A stretch of DNA of 64,000 nucleotides from Candidatus Heimdallarchaeota archaeon B3_Heim (lineage in GTDB: Archaea; Asgardarchaeota; Heimdallarchaeia; Hodarchaeales; Hodarchaeaceae), in contig NJBF01000014.1 of NCBI GenBank assembly GCA_003144275.1, positions 23,218 to 87,217 on the forward strand. Reading direction: 5' to 3'. Of the stretch, positions 20,859-30,463 are shown piece by piece. Position 1 is the first letter of the stretch, and each line of letters opens with the position of its first letter. A model generated the notes under the pieces. That model had not been told where the DNA came from, did not search any database, and saw nothing but the letters and a program-made list of their open reading frames with translations. The position numbers were made by a program, and so were the translations under genes.

Positions 20859-23800
20859 TTAAAATGTCTGATCTCTTTCTAATTGTTGATCTTCACTCAT
20901 TTGTATCGAGAATACAGAACTTAACCCTTTTACATTAGTGCAACCGTATAATCTATCCGCCCAGGCCATCAAAATATCACGATGACTTATGACAAGAAAT
21001 TGTGCTGCAGGAGTTGTTGATTTCCTTGACTTCTTGCCATCCTCCTCTGCTCCATCTCTTCCTACACTACGGGACATCTTATACAGTAATTTTGCCACTC
21101 TCCTAACATTCATTGGATCCAAGGCGGCATCTATTTCATCTAGGATATAGAATGGTTGTGCATCAACGGTTTGCACTGCAAAAATAAATGCTAATGCTGT
21201 TAGTGCTTTCTCACCGCCAGACATGCTTTCTAAAGAAGCAATTTTTTTGCCTGCAGGGTGTGCTTCAATGAAAAGGCCTCCTTCGAATATATCTTCCCCC
21301 TTCTTGGGATCTTTTTCAAGGATAAGCCGTGCATCTCCTCCAGAGAGCTCATTGAATATCTGGCCAAAATGTCTATTTACAGATTTGTAAACTTTCATGA
21401 ATACTGAATATTTTTCTGTTTCAATCTCTTCTATGAAGTCTAGGATTACTTGCCGTTCCTCAATTAATATATCTCTACGATCCAGTAATTCCATATATCT
21501 CGAATTTTCAGATTGAAATTCCTTCAAAGCGCGCATATTGACTGGTTCTAATCGTTTCTTCTCATCTGACTTACGATTTATCTCTGATTTGATCTTAGAT
21601 TCATTTATTTTTTCTAATTCCTCTGCATCTGCAGGAATGATCTCAATCTGTGCCTCTAATGCTTCACTTTGTAATTTTTCCGTTTCTACAGCGATTCTTT
21701 CCCGTTGTAATTTTATATCGGTAACCTTTTCTTCATCTTTCGCAATCTTTTCGTTTAATCGCTCTTTATCTTTAATCAGTTGCCCTTGATACTTCTTTTG
21801 AGTTGACAGATCAGATCTATAATCCTTTATTTCCGTTAGAAGAGTTTCTTCATTTTCTAAGATCTTTTCTAAATCTGAATTGAATTGTTCTACCTGTTCA
21901 ACTAGTACTTGAATTTCTCCTTCCAAACTTGCTGTTTCAACCTTAATTGTATTATTTTCATTTTTCGTTTCTGATAATCGAGCTGTTCTTTCCTCTTTTT
22001 GGGCCTCAATGCTATTAATTCGTGAATCTATACCACTTAATTGGCCCTGTGATTTTCCCAACCTCTGTTCAATTTGATTCATTTTTTCTAACAAAGGCCG
22101 TGTATCTGCCGCCTCAAGACGTTCTTCAATATTTTTTGCCTCCTCCCCGATGACTTCAAGATTCTGCTCGTGGTGTTCCATCTCTTGTTTTTGTTTATCG
22201 CGAGCAATGTGGCGTTCTTCGAGCTTTTGTTTTAATGGGTCAAGTTCACCTTCAATACTTTGTTGATTTTCACTATATAGTTTAATTTCACTCTCTTGTT
22301 GACTTAATTGAAGTGTGGCTCCCTGTATGCTTTTTTCCAATTTCTCTATAGAAGAAATAATTACTTTCTCTATTCCTAGGAGTTTTTTCTGATTCTCCTT
22401 TGCTTGGGATAAATTAGACTTATATTCACCAAGTTTGGTTGTAATTTGTTCCATTTCAATTTGTAAAGAATCTACAGAGGCTTGAGCAGATAATAGATGA
22501 AATCCTCCAAATATTATTCCATTTGAGTAAAAAATATCACCATCAGCAGTAGAAAGGGTTGAACCTTGTTTTTTCCAGAGATTGGCAGCTTCTGCTAAAG
22601 TAGAAACGACTTGATTTTGCTCTCGGATTTTCTTGACAATATTTGAGAAATCATCAGTAGATTTCAGTTTAAATTTCTCAAGAGGGATAAAATTTGCAGC
22701 ACCTATTGAATGTTCTTTCAAGAGATTGATACACTGTAAGCTAGCGTCAATGGTATCGGTTATAATAGCATCAGAAAGATGTCCAACCTCAGGGGGAAGA
22801 TTACCACCATCTTCAGATAAATTTTGAAATTCACCAAGAATTCCCTTTATGGTTCCCTCGTTTTTCTTTCCACTTATGTAGGATACCGCTGGGTTTTCTT
22901 TTCCTGCTTCCGATTTAACAAATGATGAAATTGTTTCAATTTTCGCTTTTAGAACTAATTGTTTGTCACTTAGTTCTCTTACATGACTATCAGTTTCTTC
23001 AATCTGTCTTTCTAAATCCATTTTTTTCGTTTTTATTTCTTCTAGTTTTGCAGAAGCCTCAGTTTGTTGATTGCTTTCTTCTTCTATTTGGGTTTTCAGT
23101 TCTTTAGCCTTTGTTCCAGCCGAACTGATTAGTGCTTCCGCTTCTGATTGCCGTCGTTGATATTCATCAACATTATTCTGAAAAGCATTCACCATATTTT
23201 GAGATACTTCAAATGAAACCTGAGTTTTGGTTAAACGATCACCTTCAATTTTTTGGCGTCTTTCCGCATCCTCAAATTCTGCTTTTATCTCATCATACTC
23301 TTGATTTTTTAATTCTAGTTCTTCTTCAAGTGAAGTACGATCATTTTGGATTTGTGATATCCGTTCAACTAATTCTTCTTTTTTACCAGTCAATTCTCCC
23401 TTGGTTTGACTATCATCCAGAATTTTCTTTTGAATTTCTTCAGAGCGTGATTCTAATTGTTTTACTCGATTTTCATTAGATTTTATTGTTTTTTTGTTAT
23501 ATTCCGTTTTTTCTTGAACTTTTGTTTTCTCAATATTTTTTTCCTCTGCAGACGATCGAATTTCTTTCAGAGAAGTCTCCACACGAATTAAAGAGTCTTC
23601 TAACGTTCTGATTTTCTCAGTAACTTCTTCAACATTAGTATCGATTTGCGACCGCTCTGATACAATATTTTCTTGACTGCTACGAATAGTAGCGATATCT
23701 TCATCGAATTCTGTTAATGCACGATTGTTATTATGATAGGAATAGGATATTAAAAGAGCTTTCAGATTTAAAATATCAGTGTCTAATTGACTCCACCTTT

Positions 23801-24446
23801 CAGCATCTTCTTTTTCTTTTCGTAATAATTCAACACGTTTAGCAACTTCATTTACTAGAAGCTGTAATTCAGCCATTCTTTTATTCGCTTCTTCTAGCTC
23901 TGAAAGGGCAGAATGCTTTTTTTTATCAAACTGTCCCACTCCTGCGAGATTTTCCATCATTTGTCGACGTTCGATCGGATTCATTCCGACAATTTCACCG
24001 ACTTGGCCTTGAGCTATTATATTATAGCTATTTACGACATCTATGCCTGCGATTCTTAGTTTATCTAAAATATCTGTTCGTGTTGTTCGTTTCCCATTCA
24101 GTCTGTATGTGCCTGATCCATTTGTTTTTAGTTCTCGGCTTACAATTACTTCTGATTCTTTAATAGGAATGGCATAATCACTATTGTCAAAGACAATTTC
24201 AACAAATGCCTTTTCTGACTTTTTTTTGCCCCCGATTCCATTATAGATGAGGCCCACCATCTTATCTGCCCGCATACTTTTTTTGGAAAGAGCACCAAGA
24301 CAGAAATTAACGGCATCAATCGAATTAGATTTTCCACTCCCGTTTGGCCCAACAATTACAGTAAATCCTTTGGCAAGGGGCATTCGGACTGTACCAGGTC
24401 CATATGATTTCCAACCGGTCATCCTAATTTCTTTGATATGTACCAA
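20859..24446 (-). CDS. smc: chromosome segregation ATPase SMC
   Basis: 1195 aa; VGPNGSGKSNSIDAVNFCLG, central hinge, C-terminal LESMSGGEKALTALAFIFAVQ and FYILDEIDAALD. Confidence 0.98.
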   Translation of the reverse strand: MVHIKEIRMTGWKSYGPGTVRMPLAKGFTVIVGPNGSGKSNSIDAVNFCLGALSKKSMRADKMVGLIYNGIGGKKKSEKAFVEIVFDNSDYAIPIKESEVIVSRELKTNGSGTYRLNGKRTTRTDILDKLRIAGIDVVNSYNIIAQGQVGEIVGMNPIERRQMMENLAGVGQFDKKKHSALSELEEANKRMAELQLLVNEVAKRVELLRKEKEDAERWSQLDTDILNLKALLISYSYHNNNRALTEFDEDIATIRSSQENIVSERSQIDTNVEEVTEKIRTLEDSLIRVETSLKEIRSSAEEKNIEKTKVQEKTEYNKKTIKSNENRVKQLESRSEEIQKKILDDSQTKGELTGKKEELVERISQIQNDRTSLEEELELKNQEYDEIKAEFEDAERRQKIEGDRLTKTQVSFEVSQNMVNAFQNNVDEYQRRQSEAEALISSAGTKAKELKTQIEEESNQQTEASAKLEEIKTKKMDLERQIEETDSHVRELSDKQLVLKAKIETISSFVKSEAGKENPAVSYISGKKNEGTIKGILGEFQNLSEDGGNLPPEVGHLSDAIITDTIDASLQCINLLKEHSIGAANFIPLEKFKLKSTDDFSNIVKKIREQNQVVSTLAEAANLWKKQGSTLSTADGDIFYSNGIIFGGFHLLSAQASVDSLQIEMEQITTKLGEYKSNLSQAKENQKKLLGIEKVIISSIEKLEKSIQGATLQLSQQESEIKLYSENQQSIEGELDPLKQKLEERHIARDKQKQEMEHHEQNLEVIGEEAKNIEERLEAADTRPLLEKMNQIEQRLGKSQGQLSGIDSRINSIEAQKEERTARLSETKNENNTIKVETASLEGEIQVLVEQVEQFNSDLEKILENEETLLTEIKDYRSDLSTQKKYQGQLIKDKERLNEKIAKDEEKVTDIKLQRERIAVETEKLQSEALEAQIEIIPADAEELEKINESKIKSEINRKSDEKKRLEPVNMRALKEFQSENSRYMELLDRRDILIEERQVILDFIEEIETEKYSVFMKVYKSVNRHFGQIFNELSGGDARLILEKDPKKGEDIFEGGLFIEAHPAGKKIASLESMSGGEKALTALAFIFAVQTVDAQPFYILDEIDAALDPMNVRRVAKLLYKMSRSVGRDGAEEDGKKSRKSTTPAAQFLVISHRDILMAWADRLYGCTNVKGLSSVFSIQMSEDQQLERDQTF

Positions 24447-24760
24447 ATGTCGGGCCCCTATTAAGAGACTAAAAGAAGTGCAATATTTGCAGATTGTTTA
24501 CTTGAATTAAAGCCCTTCCTAATAAAACATCATTCTTTTCAAGGTCTTTGATTGAAATGTCTATTAAAAAGGTATTCAAATGAGTCATTAGTCGTTCTAT
24601 GGATAACAGTAGAATCATTGAAATGAAAGTTATTTTTTAAAGGTTCTTTGAAAGAAAACAAACGTAAAAAGTTCATAACAACTGGATACTTTTATATAAA
24701 AGTATATACAGATATCCAGAATTAACTTGGGAGAAATATGACGATAATCCCATCCGTTTC

Positions 24761-25330
24761 TCAAAATTTCCAAGCTTTTCCCTTTTTCTCCCTCTCTACA
24801 AGTAAAATACCTAGATGAGAAAAGGGTGAACTAAGTCCCTCTCCAGATTTAGCTGAACAAAAATAATATCCAGATAATCCATAATCTTTAACGAAATTCT
24901 CCGCTGCCTCAGATATCAATTTTCTTTTATCGTCCTCTACTGTATCTATCTTATTTCCCAACAGAATTATCGGGAGGTCAGGATTATTGTGCTCTTTCAT
25001 CATTTTAAGCCATTCAGGGATTTCTGAAAGAGTTTGAATCCGTGAAGTGTCAAATGCGACAATACCACCTGAGGATCCTTGACAGTAACCAGGAAAAAGT
25101 GATTTAAAGCGATTTTCTCCCGCATAATCCCAATAGGCTATTCTGAGTATTGTCTCGCCTACTTCATGATCTAAAACCAGAAAGTTCACTCCAACAGTAC
25201 TTATTGCAGGAATATAACTATTTGTTTCAAGACGTTTGAGTAAGGTAGTTTTTCCCACACCGCCAGGACCTGCCACTACAACTTTAACAGTTAAAACATC
25301 TGGGGTAAATTGAAACTTACTACTGGCCAT
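24761..25330 (-). CDS. Rab/Arf-like small GTPase (variant switch II WDYAGEN)
   Basis: GPGGVGKTTLL, WDYAGENRF, GNKIDT, CSAKSG. Confidence 0.92.
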   Translation of the reverse strand: MASSKFQFTPDVLTVKVVVAGPGGVGKTTLLKRLETNSYIPAISTVGVNFLVLDHEVGETILRIAYWDYAGENRFKSLFPGYCQGSSGGIVAFDTSRIQTLSEIPEWLKMMKEHNNPDLPIILLGNKIDTVEDDKRKLISEAAENFVKDYGLSGYYFCSAKSGEGLSSPFSHLGILLVEREKKGKAWKF

Positions 25331-25354
25331 AAGTCATTCATTTCCAAGTAATGA

Positions 25355-25879
25355 TTACTCTTTGTTTTTCTGTTTCTCTAGAATTCGAGTCACAAGTCTA
25401 TGAAGGAGCTCTTGGGTGTTTTTTCCTGTGATTGCACTGGTTGTAAAATATTCATCAATATTGTGCTGATTTCTGAATTCATTAATCTCAACAGGTGAAA
25501 TAGACAAACCAAGGTCGGCTTTTGTAGAGACTAGGAAATTTGTACTCTCTGTTTCCCTACCATATACCTGTATCCATTCATGGAGGGCATTAAAAGTTTG
25601 TTCTCGTGAGGGGTCAAATGCAAGTATTAGTCCGTCGCAATCAGAGGAGTATTGTGGAAAAATCGTCTGAAAACGCGGCTCTCCACCGAAATCAAATAGA
25701 TGAACGTCGATAATATCACCATTATCCAATGAAATACTTTTAACTGTAAAATCAAATCCTACAGTGGAGTAGAGGTCTTTTAAAGGGAATTTTTCATGCA
25801 TAAATCGATGTACAAGTGATGATTTTCCCACGCGTTTTTCTCCTGCGATTACCACTTTAACTGATTTATTCTGTGACAC
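25355..25879 (-). CDS. Rab-like small GTPase (variant switch II FDFGGEP)
   Basis: GEKRVGKSSLVHRF, FDFGGEPRF, STKADL, TSAITG. Confidence 0.9.
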   Translation of the reverse strand: MSQNKSVKVVIAGEKRVGKSSLVHRFMHEKFPLKDLYSTVGFDFTVKSISLDNGDIIDVHLFDFGGEPRFQTIFPQYSSDCDGLILAFDPSREQTFNALHEWIQVYGRETESTNFLVSTKADLGLSISPVEINEFRNQHNIDEYFTTSAITGKNTQELLHRLVTRILEKQKNKE

Positions 25880-26048
25880 CCAGTATTCCCATTCCGAAGA
25901 TAAACTCTTTTTAGTTTAGTATCGAGGTTTGAGTTAATTATCTGCAATTAATCTAATTGGCAAAGTTTCATTTAAATCTTCTTAATTGGCCTTTTTCAAA
26001 TAACCATTCATTTTGCGAGACGAGTTTTCCTTTATACTTTAGATCTAA

Positions 26049-27242
26049 TCAGGGCGTATCATCTGGATTTAGATTATCGGAGTTTTCTTGGTTTTTATTT
26101 TCAACGATTGAAGATAATTCAGTTGGTAAATGGATTTCTGCTGTCTTTATGAGCATAGAAAGTTCTTCAGCATGCAAAGCTACAGTTGAGAGTAAGGAAA
26201 AGACCGCTTCATACTTTTCATTAACTTTTCGATCAATTACAGCCTGAATTTCACTTTGGATTCGTTCCAGTTCTTCTTTATTTGTTTGCATACTCTGAGA
26301 TTGAGATTCAATTATTGTTTCGTATTCTTTCATCGAATTTTGCAGGTTTTGGGTAATCTCTTCTCTTGAACGTGATGTCTGGGTTTGAATTTCTTCAGAG
26401 AAGCTAGCAAAAGCCTGTTGAAGATCATCGCCTACTTTTTTTCTTGTATAGTGTTCCGATACTTCATTCAGAATTTGAATATCGGATTCTTTGAGATTTT
26501 GTGTCGTGAGGGTAATTTCAGTCCTAATATTTTCATTAAAACTCTCTAACATTCGGGAAAAATTTTCAAAATGAGATTGCTGGTCCTTTTTTGATAATGA
26601 AATAATTTCCTGGAGTTTTTCTTTAAAGCTTAAGAGACTCTCCCTCACATTACTAAACGCCTCTGTATGAATTTGAGTAATATTATTTAATGATTTGACA
26701 CTAGCTTCTAGTGTAGTTGTAGTTTTTGTAACCTCTTCGAATTTTGTTCGTACTAGCTCTCCCAAAGCAGAAACAGATGATTGTAAATTAGATTCACTCT
26801 TTTCAAGATGCCCTGAAATTTCCGAAAACCCCTCCTTTACTTCAGCTGTAAGATTGCCTAATTTCTCTTCCTGTTCTTGCAGAGAATTATTTAAGTTCTC
26901 ATGGTCTTGTTTCTGTGAAGATATTTCGGCTTTGAAATTATTTTCTTGTGTTTCCATTGCCACGGTAAGAGTCTGTATTTCAGAGGAAATTTCTTCCTGC
27001 ACATGCTTTATCTCTGAATTAAAATTATCATTAAAATCCCTCATTTTTTTACCAAGTTCTATATCAAGATCCTGAGATTTTGATTCCCAATTGTTTATTT
27101 TAGACTTTAATTCTTCAATTGTTGCAGAATTCTTTTGTAAATAAGTTGTTAACTCTAAAATCCTTTCGGCTAATTCTAGTTCTTCAGGATTTGAATCTAT
27201 TTTCTCTTCTTCAGCCAATCTCAGTCTTCTCCTTAAAATCAT
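26049..27242 (-). CDS. long coiled-coil protein
   Basis: 397 aa, mostly heptad-rich; short non-coiled N- and C-termini. Confidence 0.75.
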   Translation of the reverse strand: MILRRRLRLAEEEKIDSNPEELELAERILELTTYLQKNSATIEELKSKINNWESKSQDLDIELGKKMRDFNDNFNSEIKHVQEEISSEIQTLTVAMETQENNFKAEISSQKQDHENLNNSLQEQEEKLGNLTAEVKEGFSEISGHLEKSESNLQSSVSALGELVRTKFEEVTKTTTTLEASVKSLNNITQIHTEAFSNVRESLLSFKEKLQEIISLSKKDQQSHFENFSRMLESFNENIRTEITLTTQNLKESDIQILNEVSEHYTRKKVGDDLQQAFASFSEEIQTQTSRSREEITQNLQNSMKEYETIIESQSQSMQTNKEELERIQSEIQAVIDRKVNEKYEAVFSLLSTVALHAEELSMLIKTAEIHLPTELSSIVENKNQENSDNLNPDDTP

Positions 27243-27645
27243 TTATTGAATCTTCAAAGGATATTCTAATATCTTCAAGGCGGTTAAATAATCGTGTTTC
27301 AATACTTTCTTGTAGGATGAAATCGTTAATTTGGACTTTTTCACGAATCACTGGAGCAAAACGTTTCCAATGTGATTGAATTTCAGTTATATTTTTTAAA
27401 TTTGAGACAATAAGAACTTTCAATTCTTCACTTAACATATTTACTAGGAGTCCATACTTTTCACTACCAACTTGAATCTCTAAGAACCCCTCTTCAAGTG
27501 TAGGAATTCTTTTAATCGCCAGATAAAAATTTGGGTTTTCTTGAACCACAGGGAATAGCTCTCGAGGCGTTTGGATGAATATACCGGCAACAGAAAACCC
27601 TATAGCGAATTTGTCAAGTAGCTCTCTTAGACTCATTAGAATCAC
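27211..27645 (-). CDS. hypothetical protein, first gene of the GTPase/coiled-coil cluster
   Basis: 144 aa; overlaps the start of the coiled-coil ORF. Confidence 0.65.
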   Translation of the reverse strand: MILMSLRELLDKFAIGFSVAGIFIQTPRELFPVVQENPNFYLAIKRIPTLEEGFLEIQVGSEKYGLLVNMLSEELKVLIVSNLKNITEIQSHWKRFAPVIREKVQINDFILQESIETRLFNRLEDIRISFEDSINDFKEKTEIG

Positions 27646-27743
27646 AAGTATAGATATTGATTATTAGACTCAGTATGATGAAGACTATTAAAATAATCGA
27701 TATTCAAGAAAAGTAAAAAGCTCATAAAACTACGATTTTAACA

Positions 27744-28460
27744 GTGATCCTCATGAGTAGCCCAAACCCCGGAAGCGAAACAACAGTTATTATCCCAACT
27801 TTAAACGAGGAGAAAAATATAGAAAATATGATTACTCAACTACTTAGTTATTATCCAGGTATTTCTGTTATAGTTGCTGATGATGGATCTAAGGATGAAA
27901 CAGGAACAATAGTTTCCGATTTTCATGCAAAGAATGAACTAATACGATTTCTTGATCGGAAGGATGAAGAGATTAAGGGATTAACAATCTCACTAATTGA
28001 TGCTTTGGAAATTACGCAGACACGATATTTTGTTGTAATCGATTCTGATTTTCAACACCCTCCCGAAAAAATTGGTGAAGGGATAAAACTTTTTGATACG
28101 GGTAGTCAGTTAATAATTGGTACACGTACGAGTGTTGAAGGCTGGGGCCTTAAAAGGAAAATTATTTCGTGGGGAGCAACAACATTGGGAAAAATTAGCT
28201 TATTCTTACGGAGACGACCGAGGCCTAAAGATATAATGAGTGGTTTTTTCGGAGGTCAGACGGAATATTTTAATACAATTATCCGTAATCATCCAAAAAC
28301 CATTTCTCCACGTGGTTATAAACTTCTATTTGATATTTTAAAGGTTTTACCAAGAGATACTCAAATTGGAGAATTCTATTATGAATTTCAAACACGACAA
28401 GCAGGGGAATCAAAAATAGGTCTAAAACATATACTTGTTTATTTTCGTTCTCTTTTTTGA
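27744..28460 (+). CDS. family 2 glycosyltransferase (dolichol-phosphate mannosyltransferase-like)
   Basis: TTVIIPTLNEEKNIENMI, VIVADDGSKDETG, VVIDSDFQHPPEKI. Confidence 0.92.
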   Translation: MILMSSPNPGSETTVIIPTLNEEKNIENMITQLLSYYPGISVIVADDGSKDETGTIVSDFHAKNELIRFLDRKDEEIKGLTISLIDALEITQTRYFVVIDSDFQHPPEKIGEGIKLFDTGSQLIIGTRTSVEGWGLKRKIISWGATTLGKISLFLRRRPRPKDIMSGFFGGQTEYFNTIIRNHPKTISPRGYKLLFDILKVLPRDTQIGEFYYEFQTRQAGESKIGLKHILVYFRSLF

Positions 28461-28483
28461 GAAGAAAATATCGCTTTAGAAAT

Positions 28484-29107
28484 TCAGGTTTGTCGTTGTT
28501 CTGTAACTGTGCGTTGGGGAGCTGCTTTCAATCGACTTGTAGTTCTACTAGTTTTCCGTTGATTTTCAACAAATCTCATGACATTCGTTCCGAGAAGGCC
28601 AAAAGCATTCTGAATATTGATGCCTGTTTTTGCTGATGTCTCTATATAATGACATTCGAATCCTTCTCCTTTTGTGAGGTTCGATAGACGATTGGTAAAT
28701 ACTCGGCCTTGTTCTGGAGAAACCGTATCGTCAGATAATTCTCTCATATCAATCTTGTTAGCTACCACCACTATAGGCACACGTCCTCTCCCATTATTCG
28801 CCCAAAGCTCATTAATCCATTTTGGTGTGTTAAAATAAGAATCAGGACGGGTTACATCATAAACCAAGAGGGCACCGACACATCCTTTGTAATATACTTC
28901 TCTAACGGCATCAAACCGTTGTTGTCCAGCTAAATCCCAGATTTGATAGCGGATATCCGATCCATTAACCATATCGTCTCTCATAGCGAAATCCGCACCG
29001 ATAGTCAGGAGATATTGTGATTTGAAACCTTTACCTAAGTACCGCTCGCGAATAGCTGTTTTTCCTACCCCTCCATCTCCAATAAGTACAATTTTTAAAA
29101 CGGTCAC
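28484..29107 (-). CDS. Rab-like small GTPase
   Basis: GDGGVGKTAIRERY, WDLAGQQRF, ANKIDM, TSAKTG. Confidence 0.95.
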   Translation of the reverse strand: MTVLKIVLIGDGGVGKTAIRERYLGKGFKSQYLLTIGADFAMRDDMVNGSDIRYQIWDLAGQQRFDAVREVYYKGCVGALLVYDVTRPDSYFNTPKWINELWANNGRGRVPIVVVANKIDMRELSDDTVSPEQGRVFTNRLSNLTKGEGFECHYIETSAKTGINIQNAFGLLGTNVMRFVENQRKTSRTTSRLKAAPQRTVTEQRQT

Positions 29108-29388
29108 TCGTCACTCTTCCAACTATCAATGGATAAAACTAAGAATAAAACTTATTATGTCTTTCTAGTAATATTCTCCGAATATCCTGTGAATCAGTAT
29201 TGTTAATTTCACTCTTAAGCGTTCTCTCATTAATTTGACGACGTAAGTACGCACATTTATTGACAGTATTTGAATTTTTAGATTTGATTAATGGAACTTT
29301 CAAAAGATTTTTTTAAGAAATGGGGTTACTTAAGCAGACATTAATGGAAAAGAGATTTCACTCAACTAAAAAATAGTGGGTTAGTATT

Positions 29389-30375
29389 ATGGGCAATGTA
29401 TTGTTGTTGAATAGAAAACAGGTAGAAACTGTTTTGGATATGAAAGATACAATTAAAGCAATGAAAACTGCATTTGGTCAGCTTTCAGATGGGACTGCAA
29501 TCCTTCCACAACGGATTGTAATATCGAGTAAGAAAGGTTTGAGCCTCTATATGCCTGCTTACCTTCCACAATCAAAATCACTTGCGGTTAAAGTGGTTAC
29601 TGTCTTTAAAGACAATCCAAAATCGTATGATCTTCCTACGACACTGGGAAAAGTACTTTTACAAGATATTGAAACAGGTGATGTTATTTGTATCATGGAT
29701 GGAGGTTTTTTAACAGCCATGCGGACAGGGGCCGTTTCTGGATGTGCTATTGACTATTTAGCGAAAAAAGAAGCTGAAACAGTGGGATTATTCGGTACAG
29801 GTGTACAGGGTATGACCCAGCTGTGGGCCGCTTGTGTAGCAAGACCATCTATTAGTAAAGGCAAAGTGTTTGATGTTCGTAACGACATTGCTGAAGATTT
29901 TGCCCAACAAATGACTGAGAAGCTGAAGATTCCAATAGAAGTCGCTAATTCAGCAGAAGATATCATTAAAAGTTCTGAGATTGTATTAACTGCGACTACA
30001 TCTGCCGCACCGATTTTTCATGGGAAATGGATCCAACCAGGTACCCATATATCAGGGATCGGGTCGCATAGTCCCGGTACACGTGAATTAGATAGTGAAA
30101 CAATAGTTCGTTCCAAAGTTGTATGCGACCAAGTCAGTGCATGCCTCGCAGAAGCAGGAGACATTATTATACCTATTACTGAAGGTATAATCACTAAAGA
30201 GCATATCTATGGAGAATTAGGTGAGATAATTATGGGAAAAAAGGCAGGTAGGGAAGATAATCAAGAAATTACATTGTTTAAATCCGTAGGTTTAGCGGTT
30301 CAGGATGCAGCTACCGCAAAATTAGTATTTGATAAGGCTAAAGCTGACAATATTGGGAAAACGGTCGATATTTAG
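29389..30375 (+). CDS. ornithine cyclodeaminase / mu-crystallin family protein
   Basis: 328 aa; LPTTLGKVLLQDIETGDVICIMDGGFLTAMRTGAVSGCAIDYLAKKEAETVGLFGTGVQGMTQL. Confidence 0.9.
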   Translation: MGNVLLLNRKQVETVLDMKDTIKAMKTAFGQLSDGTAILPQRIVISSKKGLSLYMPAYLPQSKSLAVKVVTVFKDNPKSYDLPTTLGKVLLQDIETGDVICIMDGGFLTAMRTGAVSGCAIDYLAKKEAETVGLFGTGVQGMTQLWAACVARPSISKGKVFDVRNDIAEDFAQQMTEKLKIPIEVANSAEDIIKSSEIVLTATTSAAPIFHGKWIQPGTHISGIGSHSPGTRELDSETIVRSKVVCDQVSACLAEAGDIIIPITEGIITKEHIYGELGEIIMGKKAGREDNQEITLFKSVGLAVQDAATAKLVFDKAKADNIGKTVDI

Positions 30376-30463
30376 TTTTTATATTGTAAAAAATGACCGT
30401 AAAAGCTTATATCACCTTTTTTTTTAGAATACGAGTTAATAATTCTTATTCTCATTTTTTTTT

